From positions 124,001-188,000 of the forward strand of contig NZ_JBANCG010000007.1 in the NCBI RefSeq assembly GCF_037026715.1: a DNA stretch of 64,000 nucleotides. The letters are read 5' to 3'. Shown piece by piece: positions 37,135 through 46,325 of this stretch. The translations under genes and the position numbers were made by a program. The stretch comes from Breoghania sp037026715 (GTDB lineage Bacteria; Pseudomonadota; Alphaproteobacteria; Rhizobiales; Stappiaceae). The stretch's first letter is position 1; each line of letters begins with the position of its first letter. A model generated the notes under the pieces. It had not been told where the DNA came from. It made no database searches and saw only the letters and a program-made list of their open reading frames with translations.

Positions 37135-37187
37135 TGATATTTATATCAGTGAACATCCGACCTTGATCTGGCGTTTTATTTAAACGC
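37135..37187 (+). promoter_or_regulatory. inverted repeats upstream of the monohaem protein gene
   Basis: TGATAT-TT-ATATCA (37135-37148) and GCGTTT-TATTT-AAACGC (37171-37187) lie 40-90 bases before the gene at 37226 in AT-rich DNA. The first looks like a regulator site, the second may form an RNA hairpin. No gene is seen in 36965-37225. Confidence 0.45.
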
Positions 37188-37225
37188 ATGCTGTCTCGTC
37201 TTTAATTTCTTACGATGAGGCTGCC

Positions 37226-38680
37226 ATGAAACGCATATTTTGGAAATTGACCCTGGCCGTTCCTTTCATCGCCGGCGTGTCGCTCGCGTCCGTCGGCGCC
37301 GTGAAAGCGGAGGATCGCCCCAGTTTCACCCCCATCCCCGAGGAGTTCGGCTATTTCCGGGAGAACCGCGCACTGGAGGCGGCGATTGCGGCGGGGGATG
37401 CCGCTTTCTCGCGCCGCCACGGCTGGTCGCTCTTCGCCGGCATGATGCAGCCGCTCGACGCGGGCGATCCCAATTCCTGGCCGATCTGGCTGAGCTGGCA
37501 GACGACCGCCCAGGCGTTCGACGCCCCCAAGCCGGCAGCCGCCGCGCCGATGCGCATCCGCCTGACGCCGTCGGTCGTCGGGCACATGCGGGCCAGCGAG
37601 CGCGGGGCCGACATTCCCGTCAACACGCCTCAGCCGATCTACCCGCTTCCCCGGAAGGTTATCGAAGCCTACCCGGACGCCATTTCCGGCACCGGCGAGA
37701 AAGCGACCATCAAGGATGGCACCTTCTTCGTCTTCAACGGCGACATCATGGTGGCGACGGAATCGCTCTCGCCGGAAGGTTTCCGCGCCATCCGCGACGG
37801 GGAACTCTACCTGAAGAAGACGCTGGAGGAAGCCCACAGGCTCGGCCAGAACATCGAGCTGCCGGCCCGCTACCTGTCCACCAAACACATGTACTGGCCG
37901 GTGCACGCCGAGGGACTGACGCCGCTGCCGTGGTGGAACGACAATTTCCCCGACAGCTACAACGGCTATGTCGGCTACGAGACGTGGGACAGCGTCGTCG
38001 CGATCGACCCCTCGGGCAAGCAGGTGGGCCAGACCGTCGACGTGACCTACCTGCACGGGATCCTCAATCCCGACAAGACGGCGATGAAGCCGAAGACCGC
38101 CAAGGCCAGGGTCGTCGGGCTCGACCGCTTCTACCACCACAAGGTGACGAACGCGGACTGGAAGATGTTCTCCGAAGCAGACAAGGCCATGCTGAACGCG
38201 GCGAGCTACTGGCTTTATGACGCGCCGTTCAAGCCGGGTGACTATGTGGTCACCGTGGCGATGCACATCGTCACCAAGGAGGTGCCGACCTGGACCCTGC
38301 AGAGTGTGTGGTGGTCGGATGCGCCGGACAAGGGTCCCTATGCGGCCGACCGGCCGCAGGACATGAAGGCCGTGGGCCCGTGGCGGCACTATCTCCTGAC
38401 CGAGGCCAACGCCTACAAGCCCGACGCCCAGGGCCAGATCGCCAAAGCCGTGAACCCCTATATCGAAGGGGTGATCCACCCGATCCGCACGAGCTGCCGC
38501 AACTGCCATGTCCGCGCCGGCTATCCCGGGGGCAAGCCTGGCGAACCAGCCGAGGGCACCACCGGGTATTCGAACGCCAATTGCCCGGACCTCCTGGCAG
38601 CGCTTCAGCCCGACGATGCCTGCTTCAAGGGTGTCTCGCTGACGGACTTCTCCTGGATCATCCCCGACCGGGCCCAGTAG
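37226..38680 (+). CDS. exported monohaem c-type cytochrome-like protein of unknown function
   Basis: A 484-residue protein with a signal peptide (MKRIFWKLTLAVPFIAGVSL, ending near AVKAED). One haem-binding motif lies near the C-terminus in TSCRNCHVRAGYP (C-x2-C-H, about residue 428-432). The body is rich in Trp, Tyr and Pro (for example PIWLSWQTTAQAF, KHMYWPVHAEG, TLQSVWWSDAPDKG) and has no membrane segment, so it is probably periplasmic. I do not recognise a named family. A large single-haem protein with a C-terminal site may be an electron-transfer or oxidoreductase component. It stands alone between the threonine aldolase and marR genes; the 38681-38841 stretch after it has no gene. Confidence 0.75.
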   Translation: MKRIFWKLTLAVPFIAGVSLASVGAVKAEDRPSFTPIPEEFGYFRENRALEAAIAAGDAAFSRRHGWSLFAGMMQPLDAGDPNSWPIWLSWQTTAQAFDAPKPAAAAPMRIRLTPSVVGHMRASERGADIPVNTPQPIYPLPRKVIEAYPDAISGTGEKATIKDGTFFVFNGDIMVATESLSPEGFRAIRDGELYLKKTLEEAHRLGQNIELPARYLSTKHMYWPVHAEGLTPLPWWNDNFPDSYNGYVGYETWDSVVAIDPSGKQVGQTVDVTYLHGILNPDKTAMKPKTAKARVVGLDRFYHHKVTNADWKMFSEADKAMLNAASYWLYDAPFKPGDYVVTVAMHIVTKEVPTWTLQSVWWSDAPDKGPYAADRPQDMKAVGPWRHYLLTEANAYKPDAQGQIAKAVNPYIEGVIHPIRTSCRNCHVRAGYPGGKPGEPAEGTTGYSNANCPDLLAALQPDDACFKGVSLTDFSWIIPDRAQ

Positions 38681-38841
38681 GCACGCGGCATCGACCGATC
38701 GACAAGAATGGGGGCGACGGTGGCCGGAAGGCGGCCGTCGCCCCGTTTTCGGCTCCGCACGAAAGGGAGCCACGACGTCCTCCCTTCGCTCCAGCCGGCC
38801 AGCCCGCCAGCCTTCGTCTCCCATCTCCTTCAGAAATCACG

Positions 38842-38870
38842 TTGACAACTTAATTAAGCTACTTAATAAT
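38842..38870 (+). promoter_or_regulatory. sigma-70 promoter of marR operon with internal palindrome
   Basis: TTGACA (38842-38847), 17-base spacer and AATAAT (38865-38870) form a near-consensus promoter. The spacer contains the perfect palindrome CTTAATTAAG (38849-38858), a plausible MarR site. The start would fall near 38877, inside the TGTGAAATATCACA operator. Confidence 0.75.
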
Positions 38871-38874
38871 TTTC

Positions 38875-38888
38875 TGTGAAATATCACA
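38875..38888. promoter_or_regulatory. operator TGTGAAATATCACA, copy 1
   Basis: A 14-base inverted repeat (TGTGA-N4-TCACA, here flanked by C and G to give six-base arms) begins 5 bases past the -10 region, covers the expected transcription start and ends 9 bases before the marR ATG. An identical 14-mer lies at 46449-46462. Confidence 0.75.
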
Positions 38889-38897
38889 GGATTTCAC

Positions 38898-39443
38898 ATG
38901 CAGACCGACCAGAGCCTCTCATCCCTCACCGTTTCGCGGCCCGAATTGCTGGTCGAGGGAGACGACGCGGCCTTCCGCGCGATGCTGCATAACCTGCTGG
39001 CCTTCTCGTCGCGGCTGGAGCAGATCCGCGCGCGCTTCGCCGCCTTCATCGGGCTCACCGGGCCGCAATACACGATCCTGATCACCATCCGGCAGCTGCA
39101 GAAGGCAGGCCAGGTCGGCGTCGGGACCGTCGCCGAGCATCTGGCGCTGACGCCGACCTTCGTCACCAACGAGACAAAGAAGCTGGTCGAAGCCGGCGTC
39201 ATCGAGAAGGTGCCCGATCCCAACGACATGCGCCGCGTGAAGCTGACGGTGACGGCGCGCGGTGAACGCCTGCTGCGCCAGCTCGCACCCGTGCAGCAGG
39301 AAATCAACGACCAGCTCTTCGAGCCGGTTACGCCGGAGAATTTCGCGCTTCTGCGCGGCCTTGCCGCCGATCTGCGCGAGAGCGCGGAAAAGGCGCGCGC
39401 GCTTTCCGATTATCTCGTCGCCCAGGCGGAGGTCGCGAAATGA
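38898..39443 (+). CDS. MarR-family transcriptional regulator
   Basis: A 181-residue winged-helix regulator: FIGLTGPQYTILITIRQLQ, the recognition region VGTVAEHLALTPTFVTNETK and the wing DPNDMRRVKLTVTARGERLL. MarR proteins usually repress degradative genes and are released by aromatic or phenolic ligands. It is first in an operon with a flavin reductase (ATGA overlap), an HpaB-type monooxygenase, a cupin and an amidase, so these are its probable targets. Two candidate operators lie in its own promoter. Confidence 0.92.
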   Translation: MQTDQSLSSLTVSRPELLVEGDDAAFRAMLHNLLAFSSRLEQIRARFAAFIGLTGPQYTILITIRQLQKAGQVGVGTVAEHLALTPTFVTNETKKLVEAGVIEKVPDPNDMRRVKLTVTARGERLLRQLAPVQQEINDQLFEPVTPENFALLRGLAADLRESAEKARALSDYLVAQAEVAK

Positions 39444-39967
39444 CGCTCGATCCGATCGACCAGAAGGCCTTCCGCCGGGCGCTCGGCCAATTTCCGACCG
39501 GCGTGTGCATCGTGACCTGCCGGGTGGACGGCGAGCCGCTCGGCATGACCATGAGTTCCTTCAACTCCCTTTCGCTGGACCCGCCGCTGATCCTCTTTTC
39601 CATCGACCGCCGGGCAAATGGCCTGCCGCTGTGGGAGCGCGCGGACGGATTTGCCATCCACGTGCTGAGCGAGGGCCAGAGCGCGCTGTCGAACCGCTTC
39701 GCCCGCGCCGGCGCCGCCAAGTGGGAAGGGCTTGCGAGCGAGACCGGGCTTCACGGCGCACCGCTGTTGTCTGGTGCGGCGGCCGTCTTCGAATGCGCGG
39801 CGCATGCCTGCCACGACGGCGGCGATCACCGTCTCTTCATCGCCCGCGTCGAACGCCAAACCTTCTCCGCCGACCGCAGACCGCTTGTCTTCGCCGCCGG
39901 CCGCTACGCGACACTGCAAGAACAAGAAACAGGCCAGCCGCACTGGCCGCTCGCGATCCACTACTGA
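39440..39967 (+). CDS. flavin reductase (HpaC-type)
   Basis: A 175-residue flavin reductase-like protein. Motifs are FRRALGQFPTGVCIVTCRVDG, GMTMSSFNSLSLDPPLILFSI (flavin-binding) and the histidine-bearing GDHRLFIARVE near residue 133. Such proteins use NAD(P)H to supply reduced FMN or FAD to a partner monooxygenase. The partner is the HpaB-type gene 34 bases downstream. Translation is coupled to marR by ATGA overlap. Confidence 0.92.
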   Translation: MTLDPIDQKAFRRALGQFPTGVCIVTCRVDGEPLGMTMSSFNSLSLDPPLILFSIDRRANGLPLWERADGFAIHVLSEGQSALSNRFARAGAAKWEGLASETGLHGAPLLSGAAAVFECAAHACHDGGDHRLFIARVERQTFSADRRPLVFAAGRYATLQEQETGQPHWPLAIHY

Positions 39968-40001
39968 ACGAAACCCCCATCGAACCACCAGGGAACACGA
40001 C

Positions 40002-41489
40002 ATGCTGAAAACGGGACAGCAGCACACGGAGAGCCTAAGGGACGGCCGTGAGCTCTATATCGACGGCGAACGGGTGGAGGACGTCACCACTCATCCCGCC
40101 TTCCGCAACGCGGTCGCCTCGGTTGCCGGGATGTACGACTTCCAGTCGGCGCCGGAAAACCGCGATCTGATGACCTATGAGATTCCGGGCGGCAACGGCG
40201 CGCGCGCCAACCGCATCTGGCAGCTGCCTAAGAGCTACGACGAGCTGGTCGAACGCCGCCGCGCGCTGGAGGCCTGGACGGAGCTTCACGGCGGCTTTCT
40301 CGGACGCGCGCCCGACCATGTCGCTTCCTGCATCGCCGGCATGTACATGGGGATCGAGGTCTTCGAGGCCTACGACCCGGCCCGCGCCAAGGCGCTTGCC
40401 GACTACTACGCCTATGCCCGCGACAACGAGCTTTACCTCACCTACGTGATCATCAACCCGCAGGCCGACCGCTCCAAGGCCGCGAACGAGCAGGCGGACC
40501 CGTTCCTGTCGGCCGGCGTGGTTTCTGAGGATGCCGACGGCCTCACCATCCGCGGCGCCAAGATGCTGGCGACCGGCGGCATTCTGGCGAACGAGGTCTT
40601 CGTCACCTGCATCCAGCCGCTGAAGGAGGGCGAGGAGCCCTACGCCATCTCGTTTGCCGTGCCGATGAACGCCAAGGGCCTGAAGATCCTGTCGCGCAAG
40701 TCCTACGAGGCGGCAGCGCCCAGCCGCTTCGACAATCCGCTCGCCAACCGCTTCGACGAGAACGACGCCGTTCTCTATTTCGATGACGTGAAGGTGCCGT
40801 GGGAGCGGGTGTTCATCAATCAGGACACCGGAATGTGCGCGCGCCAGTTCCACGCGACGCCCGCCCACGTCTACCAGAACTACCAGGCCCAGGTGCGCCT
40901 GATGGTGAAGATGCGCTTCCTGATGGGCATCGCCCGCAAGACGGCGGAGACCAACGGCATCCTCGCCTTCCCGCAGGTGCGCGAGACGCTGGGCCAATTG
41001 GCCGCGCAATGCGCCATGGTCGATGCGCTGGTCCATTCGATGGAGGTGAAGGGCCGCCAGCACGGGGCCTATTTCGTGCCCGACCGGCACACGCTCTATG
41101 CGGCGCAGGTGCTGACCCAGCAGATGTACAACCAGCTCATCGGCACGCTTCGCGATCTCGCCGGCGGCGGGCTGATCATGCTGCCCTCCTCCATCAACGA
41201 CTTCGCCAATCCCGAACTGCGGGCGCTGATCGGCAAGACCCAGCAGTCGCCGACCACGTCGTCGGAAGGCCGGGTGAAGTTCTTCAAGCTCGCCTGGGAC
41301 GCGCTCGGCTCGGAATTTGCCTCGCGCCACACCCAGTACGAGATGTTCTACGCCGGGGCGACCTTCGTCACCAAGGGCCACTCCTTCCGCACCTTCGACT
41401 GGGACCGCTGCACGGGCCTCGTCGACCGCATGCTCGACAGCTACGACCTCGATGACGAACTCACCCACTTCCACAGCGCAGCCGAATAG
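40002..41489 (+). CDS. HpaB-type FADH2-dependent monooxygenase
   Basis: A 495-residue oxygenase component of the 4-hydroxyphenylacetate 3-hydroxylase family. SLRDGRELYIDGERVEDVTT opens the protein, followed by Pro/Phe-rich substrate-lid sequence and YVIINPQADRSKAANEQ. ATGGILANEVFVTC, NDAVLYFDDVKVPWERVF and LRDLAGGGLIMLPSSINDFA complete the set. The family hydroxylates phenols, but also includes enzymes acting on chlorophenols and N-heterocycles. Neighbouring amidase, DUF2848 and Liv-type transport genes point to a nitrogen-containing substrate rather than plain hydroxyphenylacetate; no ring-cleavage dioxygenase is nearby. Activity class is firm, substrate unknown. Confidence 0.92.
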   Translation: MLKTGQQHTESLRDGRELYIDGERVEDVTTHPAFRNAVASVAGMYDFQSAPENRDLMTYEIPGGNGARANRIWQLPKSYDELVERRRALEAWTELHGGFLGRAPDHVASCIAGMYMGIEVFEAYDPARAKALADYYAYARDNELYLTYVIINPQADRSKAANEQADPFLSAGVVSEDADGLTIRGAKMLATGGILANEVFVTCIQPLKEGEEPYAISFAVPMNAKGLKILSRKSYEAAAPSRFDNPLANRFDENDAVLYFDDVKVPWERVFINQDTGMCARQFHATPAHVYQNYQAQVRLMVKMRFLMGIARKTAETNGILAFPQVRETLGQLAAQCAMVDALVHSMEVKGRQHGAYFVPDRHTLYAAQVLTQQMYNQLIGTLRDLAGGGLIMLPSSINDFANPELRALIGKTQQSPTTSSEGRVKFFKLAWDALGSEFASRHTQYEMFYAGATFVTKGHSFRTFDWDRCTGLVDRMLDSYDLDDELTHFHSAAE

Positions 41490-41501
41490 GGATCACCGAC
41501 C

Positions 41502-41891
41502 ATGACCATCAACAAGGAACACAAGGAATTCCATTCCATCGACATGGGAACGGAGGGCTGGCACACACCGCCGGGATACCCTTCCGGCATCCAGCAGAAG
41601 ATCCTTGCCGGTGAACTGGACGAGGTGAACAAGCGCGGCAATCGCACCCGGCTCCTGCGCTTTCAGCCCGGCGTCTTCACCACCAAGCCCTTCGTCCACG
41701 ACTACTGGGAGGAGGTCTATCTCGTTTCCGGCGACCTGACGGTGGGCAACGACGAAAACGGGGATGGCGGCGAGAACTTCAAGCCCAACACCTATGCCTG
41801 CCGGCCGCCGGCGGCCTATCATGGCCCCTTCAAGTCGGAAGGCGGCTGCGTCCTTCTGGAAATCCACTATTACGACGAAGGCGCCCAATGA
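41502..41891 (+). CDS. small cupin-domain protein
   Basis: A 129-residue single-domain cupin. The core RTRLLRFQPGVFTTKPFVHDYWEEVYLVSGDL carries the metal-binding region (histidine in VHDYWEEV, glutamates following) and the second cupin motif lies at RPPAAYHGPFKSEGG. It may be a metal-dependent isomerase, dioxygenase or sensor of the pathway intermediate. It starts 12 bases after the monooxygenase gene and overlaps the amidase by ATGA. No close functional assignment is possible. Confidence 0.82.
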   Translation: MTINKEHKEFHSIDMGTEGWHTPPGYPSGIQQKILAGELDEVNKRGNRTRLLRFQPGVFTTKPFVHDYWEEVYLVSGDLTVGNDENGDGGENFKPNTYACRPPAAYHGPFKSEGGCVLLEIHYYDEGAQ

Positions 41892-43225
41892 CCGCAACGC
41901 TCGCCGATCTCGCCGCAAGGCTTGATGCGGGACAGGTGACGAGCGAGGAGCTCGTCACCGATTGCCTCGAGAAAATCGCAAACCCCCAAGGCGAAGGTGC
42001 GCGCACCTTTACCGCGATCGCTCCTGACCGGGCACTGGCCGATGCGCGGGCGATGGATGCCGCGCGCAAGGCGGGCCGGGCTCTCTCCCCCCATGCCGGC
42101 ATTCCGGTTTCGGTGAAATGCCTCTTCGACGTGGAAGGCTTCGTCACCACCGCCGGTTCGAAGATCTTCGCCGGCAACGCGCCGGCCACAAGCGACGCCC
42201 CGGCGATCGCGCGGCTGAAAGCGGCGGGCTTCGTGGTGGTCGGCCACACCAACATGACCGAATTCGCCTATTCCGGCCTCGGCATGAACCCGCATTACGG
42301 CACCCCGGGCAACCCGGCGGACCGCGCCCGCATCCCCGGCGGCTCGTCCTCGGGCGCCGCCGTTTCGGTCGCCGACGGCATGGCGGCACTGGGCATCGGC
42401 ACGGATACCGGCGGCTCCTGCCGCATTCCGGCGGCCTTCTGCGGCCTGACCGGCTACAAGCCCACCGCCCGCCGCGTGCCGACCGAGGGCGCCTATCCGC
42501 TCTCCCAGACACTCGATTCCATCGGCTCCATCGCCCATGGCGTTGCCGACTGCGCGATAGCCGATGCGGTGATGGCGGGCGAGGCGCTGCCCTCCCTCGG
42601 CGCGCCCGAGGCCGCAAGCCTGCATGTCGCGGTGCTGGAAAACTTCGTGCTCGACGGCCTGACGCCCGGCGTCGCCGCCGCCTTCGAGGAGGCCATCCGA
42701 CTGCTGGAGCGTGCCGGCGTGCGGGTCTCGCGGCTGCGCATCGACGATCTCGACCGCCTGCCCTCGCTCAACGCCCATGGCGGCATCATCGCGGCCGAAG
42801 CACTGGCGATCCATCGCGACGATCTCGCGACCCGCGAGGCGGGGTACGATCCGCGCGTCTCCGTCCGCATCCGCAAGGGCGAGACGATGGAGCCCGGCGA
42901 ATACGAGGCCCTGTTGGAGACCCGGCGCCAGATCATCGCACGGGCGGACGAACTGACGAAGCCATTCGACGCCGTGATCATGCCGACGGTGGCCATGGAA
43001 GCGCCGAGGATCGCCGATCTCGATGCCGACGAGGCGCTTTACGGCAGCCAGAACATTTTGGCGCTGCGCAACACCACGGTCGGCAATTTCCTCGACCGCT
43101 GCGCGATCTCGCTGCCGCTTCCTGTCGACGGCCTGCCCGTGGGGCTGATGCTGATGGGCGAGACGATGGGCGATGCGCGCCTGTTCGACGTGGCGACGGC
43201 GGTGGAGAAATTGCTCACGCGGTGA
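41888..43225 (+). CDS. amidase-signature family hydrolase
   Basis: A 445-residue amidase of the Ser-Ser-Lys triad type. The lysine is in IPVSVKCLFD, the cis-serine motif in IPGGSSSGAAVSVADG and the nucleophile in GIGTDTGGSCRIPAAFCG. It hydrolyses carboxamides, or related ureido bonds, to ammonia and a carboxylate. As last gene of the marR/flavin reductase/monooxygenase/cupin operon it probably hydrolyses an amide formed after oxygenation. A palindromic repeat of family A follows 40 bases downstream. Confidence 0.93.
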   Translation: MTATLADLAARLDAGQVTSEELVTDCLEKIANPQGEGARTFTAIAPDRALADARAMDAARKAGRALSPHAGIPVSVKCLFDVEGFVTTAGSKIFAGNAPATSDAPAIARLKAAGFVVVGHTNMTEFAYSGLGMNPHYGTPGNPADRARIPGGSSSGAAVSVADGMAALGIGTDTGGSCRIPAAFCGLTGYKPTARRVPTEGAYPLSQTLDSIGSIAHGVADCAIADAVMAGEALPSLGAPEAASLHVAVLENFVLDGLTPGVAAAFEEAIRLLERAGVRVSRLRIDDLDRLPSLNAHGGIIAAEALAIHRDDLATREAGYDPRVSVRIRKGETMEPGEYEALLETRRQIIARADELTKPFDAVIMPTVAMEAPRIADLDADEALYGSQNILALRNTTVGNFLDRCAISLPLPVDGLPVGLMLMGETMGDARLFDVATAVEKLLTR

Positions 43226-43265
43226 GGCTGCGGAGGGCAGAATTGTGCGACGAAAGGACAAGCGG

Positions 43266-43395
43266 CCCATCCTTCGAGACGGCCGCGATGCGGCCTCCTC
43301 AGGATGACGTTGTCGTGTTACTGCTTTTCCGGAATTCTGACTCAAATACAACGTCATCCTGAGGAGCCGTCGTAGACGGCGTCTCGAAGGATGGG
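43266..43395. repeat. palindromic intergenic repeat, family A copy 2
   Basis: The same outer arms as at 1421 (CCCATCCTTCGAGACG and complement) and the same inner CCTCAGGATGACGTTGT-type arms, with a different loop. It lies between the convergent amidase and Hsp70-like genes and may end both transcripts. Confidence 0.85.
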
Positions 43396-43446
43396 CCACG
43401 ACTTCCGCGCGCGCCACAGCGACATCGAAACCCGCGCCGCCGCATC

Positions 43447-44688
43447 CTACCCGAAAGCCGTCGCCGCCTTGACCGTCAGGCCGGTGCAGACGGTCGCGAA
43501 GAGGTCTTCCATCTGCATGGCCGCGTTGGGATAGGCCTCGCGGAAGCCGCGCTGGATCTGTGGCACCTGAGAGGTGCCGCCGGTCATCAGGATGGTGTCG
43601 ACATGGGCAGGGTCCTCGCCGAGATCGGACAGAAGCGACAGCGAGGAGGCGACCATGCGCTCGATCAGCGGCGCGGCGGACGCCTCGTAGGCGGCCCGCG
43701 CTATATCAACGGCAAGCCCGGGCTCGACATAATCGAGATCGACGCGGGTCGCATCGAGATCCGACAGGGCGATCTTCGCCGCTTCCGCATCGCCCGCGAG
43801 CCGGTGGCCGTCATGCTGGTCGAGGACAGCGATGAAGCGCTCGATCTTTTCCGGCTCCAGCGCCAGCGCACGGATCTCGCGCAGCTGCGTGCGGATCTTG
43901 CCGTCGTACATCAGCGGGATCTTCTGCCAGGTGGCGAGATCGAGGAAATACCATTTCGGGATCGGCAGCACTTTGGAACGGAAGGCATCCTCCATCTCCC
44001 CGCCGCAGCCCATCAGCGGCATCAGGAAATCAACGTTGAGGCGGTAGTCGATATCGGTGCCGCCGACATGCACGCCGGCATTGCCCAGGATGCGCGGCGC
44101 CGCGCCGGCCGTCTCCTGCCGCAGCAGCGAGAAATCGGCCGTGCCGCCGCCGAGATCGACCACCAGTACGGTGTCGCCCGGCGCAAGGCTGCCCGAATGG
44201 GCCTCAGCCGCTGCGACCGGCTCGAAGACGAAGGCGACATCGCGAAAGCCGGCCTTGCGGGCGATGGTTTCCATCGCGCTCTCGGCGTCCGCATCGGCCT
44301 CCGGATCGCCGTCGACATAGGAGACGGGGCGTCCGAGCACGACCGAGGTCAGCTCCTCTCCGGCCGCCGCCTCCCCCGCCTGCTTCAGATAGCGCAGATA
44401 GTGGGTGATGATGTCGGAGAACGGCACCCGCTTGCGGTTGATCATGGTGGTGCTGGCAAGCGCGGAGTGGCCGAGCATGCTCTTCAGCGCGCGCATGAAG
44501 CGGCCCTGCTCGCCCTCGGTGTAGGCGGCGATGGCCGCCCGTCCGAAGAGCGGCTGGCCGTCGGTGCGAAAGAAAAGGGCACTCGGCGAGGCCGGCCCCT
44601 TGTCCAGCGGCACGACGAAGGGCGCACCGTCGCGCAGGATGCCGATGGAGGAGTTGGAGGTGCCGAAATCGATGCCGCAGACTGCCAT
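43447..44688 (-). CDS. Hsp70/DnaK-like protein of the YegD type
   Basis: A 413-residue actin-like ATPase. Phosphate-1 motif CGIDFGTSNSSIGIL, phosphate-2 VLVVDLGGGTADFSLLR and adenosine motif ILMTGGTSQVPQIQRGF are all present. It lacks the C-terminal substrate-binding domain of DnaK, as YegD-type chaperone-like proteins do. Function of this subfamily is not established. It is transcribed convergently toward the amidase, and the stretch upstream (44689-44919) holds no gene. It separates two parts of what looks like one regulon and may be an unrelated insertion. Confidence 0.88.
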   Translation of the reverse strand: MAVCGIDFGTSNSSIGILRDGAPFVVPLDKGPASPSALFFRTDGQPLFGRAAIAAYTEGEQGRFMRALKSMLGHSALASTTMINRKRVPFSDIITHYLRYLKQAGEAAAGEELTSVVLGRPVSYVDGDPEADADAESAMETIARKAGFRDVAFVFEPVAAAEAHSGSLAPGDTVLVVDLGGGTADFSLLRQETAGAAPRILGNAGVHVGGTDIDYRLNVDFLMPLMGCGGEMEDAFRSKVLPIPKWYFLDLATWQKIPLMYDGKIRTQLREIRALALEPEKIERFIAVLDQHDGHRLAGDAEAAKIALSDLDATRVDLDYVEPGLAVDIARAAYEASAAPLIERMVASSLSLLSDLGEDPAHVDTILMTGGTSQVPQIQRGFREAYPNAAMQMEDLFATVCTGLTVKAATAFG

Positions 44689-44919
44689 GGGGTTCCAGTG
44701 AAGATGAAGACGCGCCTGCCCGCGCCCTTGAGGTCCCGGGGGTCAAGCGTCACGAACGCGTGGTGAATCGAAGGCGCGCGGATGCCGCCGTCTCGGGCAG
44801 GCGCGCGCGGGGTGTGCCTTATAGGGCGGCCACCGCTCCGCACGCAAGGACCGGGCGCACGAAAATGCCTTCGTCTTCGGGGCTGGAAGCGAGAGGGGAG
44901 CAGGCCGCAGGCGGGGCGC

Positions 44920-45621
44920 TCACCCACCCATCAGGTTGCTGACGAGGTTCTGCTTGAACGCCGAGATGTGGGCACGAACGGCGGCTTCCGCCCGGTCGGC
45001 GTCATGGGCGGCAAGCGCAACGAGGATTTCCGCGTGCTGCTCGCAGACCCTGAGGTTGTGGTCCGGCACGTTGAGCGACAGCGTCCAGAAACGCACCGAG
45101 CGGTCGTGCAGGTTGCCCAGCAACTCCGCCATGATCGAATTGCCGGCGGCAGCCGAGATCAGTCGATGGAATTCCCGGTCGAGCGCGATGAGCCGCTCGG
45201 TCGCGCGCTCCTTCGTCGCCTTCGCCATGTTTTCCAGATTGGCGCGCAGGTCGCTCACCTGGCGCTCCTGGATACGCTCCGCCGCCCAGCGCGCGGCCTG
45301 GCCCTCGTTCAGGAGCCGGACCTCGATGATCTCGACAAGCTCATCGAGCGAGACCGGGCTCACGACCACGCCCTTACGCGGCATGACCTCGACGAGCCCG
45401 TCGACCATCAGCCGGTCGACGGCCTGGATGACCGGCGTGCGGCCGATGCCGAGCGCTTCGGCGAGATCGGTGACGGTCACCGCCTCGCCGGGCTTCAGGT
45501 CGCAGGAGACGATCTTGGCCTTGATGACCTCGTAGGCCTGGTCGCGAAGCGAGAGTTTCTTTCTGGGAAGGAGCGCTCCCTCTCCAACCTTGAGGGCGAG
45601 AGAGCTGAATGCTGGCGCCAT
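44920..45621 (-). CDS. GntR-family (FCD) transcriptional regulator
   Basis: A 233-residue regulator with winged helix (LRDQAYEVIKAKIVSCDLKP, VTDLAEALGIGRTPVIQAVD) and an FCD domain (IIEVRLLNEGQAARWAAERI, LDREFHRLISAAAGN). The ATG at 45621 has GGAGA at about eleven bases; a TTG at 45645 overlapping the DUF2848 stop (TTGA) is an alternative. It lies directly downstream of the DUF2848 gene on the same strand and so belongs to the unit divergent from the ABC importer. It is a main candidate to bind TGTGAAATATCACA. Confidence 0.88.
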   Translation of the reverse strand: MAPAFSSLALKVGEGALLPRKKLSLRDQAYEVIKAKIVSCDLKPGEAVTVTDLAEALGIGRTPVIQAVDRLMVDGLVEVMPRKGVVVSPVSLDELVEIIEVRLLNEGQAARWAAERIQERQVSDLRANLENMAKATKERATERLIALDREFHRLISAAAGNSIMAELLGNLHDRSVRFWTLSLNVPDHNLRVCEQHAEILVALAAHDADRAEAAVRAHISAFKQNLVSNLMGG

Positions 45622-45641
45622 GGCCTCAATTGTCTCCGTCT

Positions 45642-46325
45642 TCAACCTGCAACAGGCAATGACCTGATTTCATATTCAAAACCGATCCTGCGGTCCCTTA
45701 CCGGATCGACCAGTTCGGCAGCAAAAAGGCCCGCGCTGCGGATCCCGCCGATTGCCGGCACCGTGCCGCAAAATAACGCCGTCCCGTCCGGGAGAACACC
45801 ATTCTCGCAATATCCGGCGATTGTTTCCCTAGGGTCAAGGAGGGCACTCACGGGGCCTTCCTGATAAAGCACGCGGGCGCCGTTCTCCACAATATGGCTG
45901 CGCAGGATCAGCTCGTCCCAGTGGTCCGCAACCTCCTCAAAGGGCCAGACCGTGGCCGCCACCGGCTTGTCGCACATCTGCTTGGAGACTGTCACGCTGT
46001 ACGTCTCAACCTTCCGGTCGGTGTGATCCGATCCCACCCCGACGTAAAGCGTGCTGCCATGGGCGAAGATGACCGGCTCGACCTCGCCGCTCGAGCCCGT
46101 TCCCGTGGCCTCGATCACGCCATTTGTCGTCACTCGCGAGGCCGAGGCGCGGTAGTAGGTGGGGGTTGCCGCGGGGCGGGCGACGCCCAGCGCCTCGAGC
46201 TCGCGGATGTGGTGCTCCTGCGCCTCCGTGTCGCGGCCGGCCCAGCCGGCGATGACCAGCATTTTCAGATCGAAGTCCTGCGTCGCGGTTCCGCCGAGGG
46301 ACGCAACATCCATCGCTATCGGCAT
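45642..46325 (-). CDS. DUF2848-family protein
   Basis: A 227-residue protein of the uncharacterised DUF2848 family. MLVIAGWAGRDTEAQEHHIR, LEALGVARPAATPTYYRAS and VGVGSDHTDRKVETYSVTVS are family landmarks; the last resembles the acid-rich active-site region of fumarylacetoacetate hydrolase-like proteins, which is only an impression. These genes often sit beside amidase and ABC importer genes in proteobacteria. It is divergent from the binding-protein gene at 46559, with the TGTGAAATATCACA operator in the shared gap. The ATG at 46325 is the first in frame. Confidence 0.88.
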   Translation of the reverse strand: MPIAMDVASLGGTATQDFDLKMLVIAGWAGRDTEAQEHHIRELEALGVARPAATPTYYRASASRVTTNGVIEATGTGSSGEVEPVIFAHGSTLYVGVGSDHTDRKVETYSVTVSKQMCDKPVAATVWPFEEVADHWDELILRSHIVENGARVLYQEGPVSALLDPRETIAGYCENGVLPDGTALFCGTVPAIGGIRSAGLFAAELVDPVRDRRIGFEYEIRSLPVAG

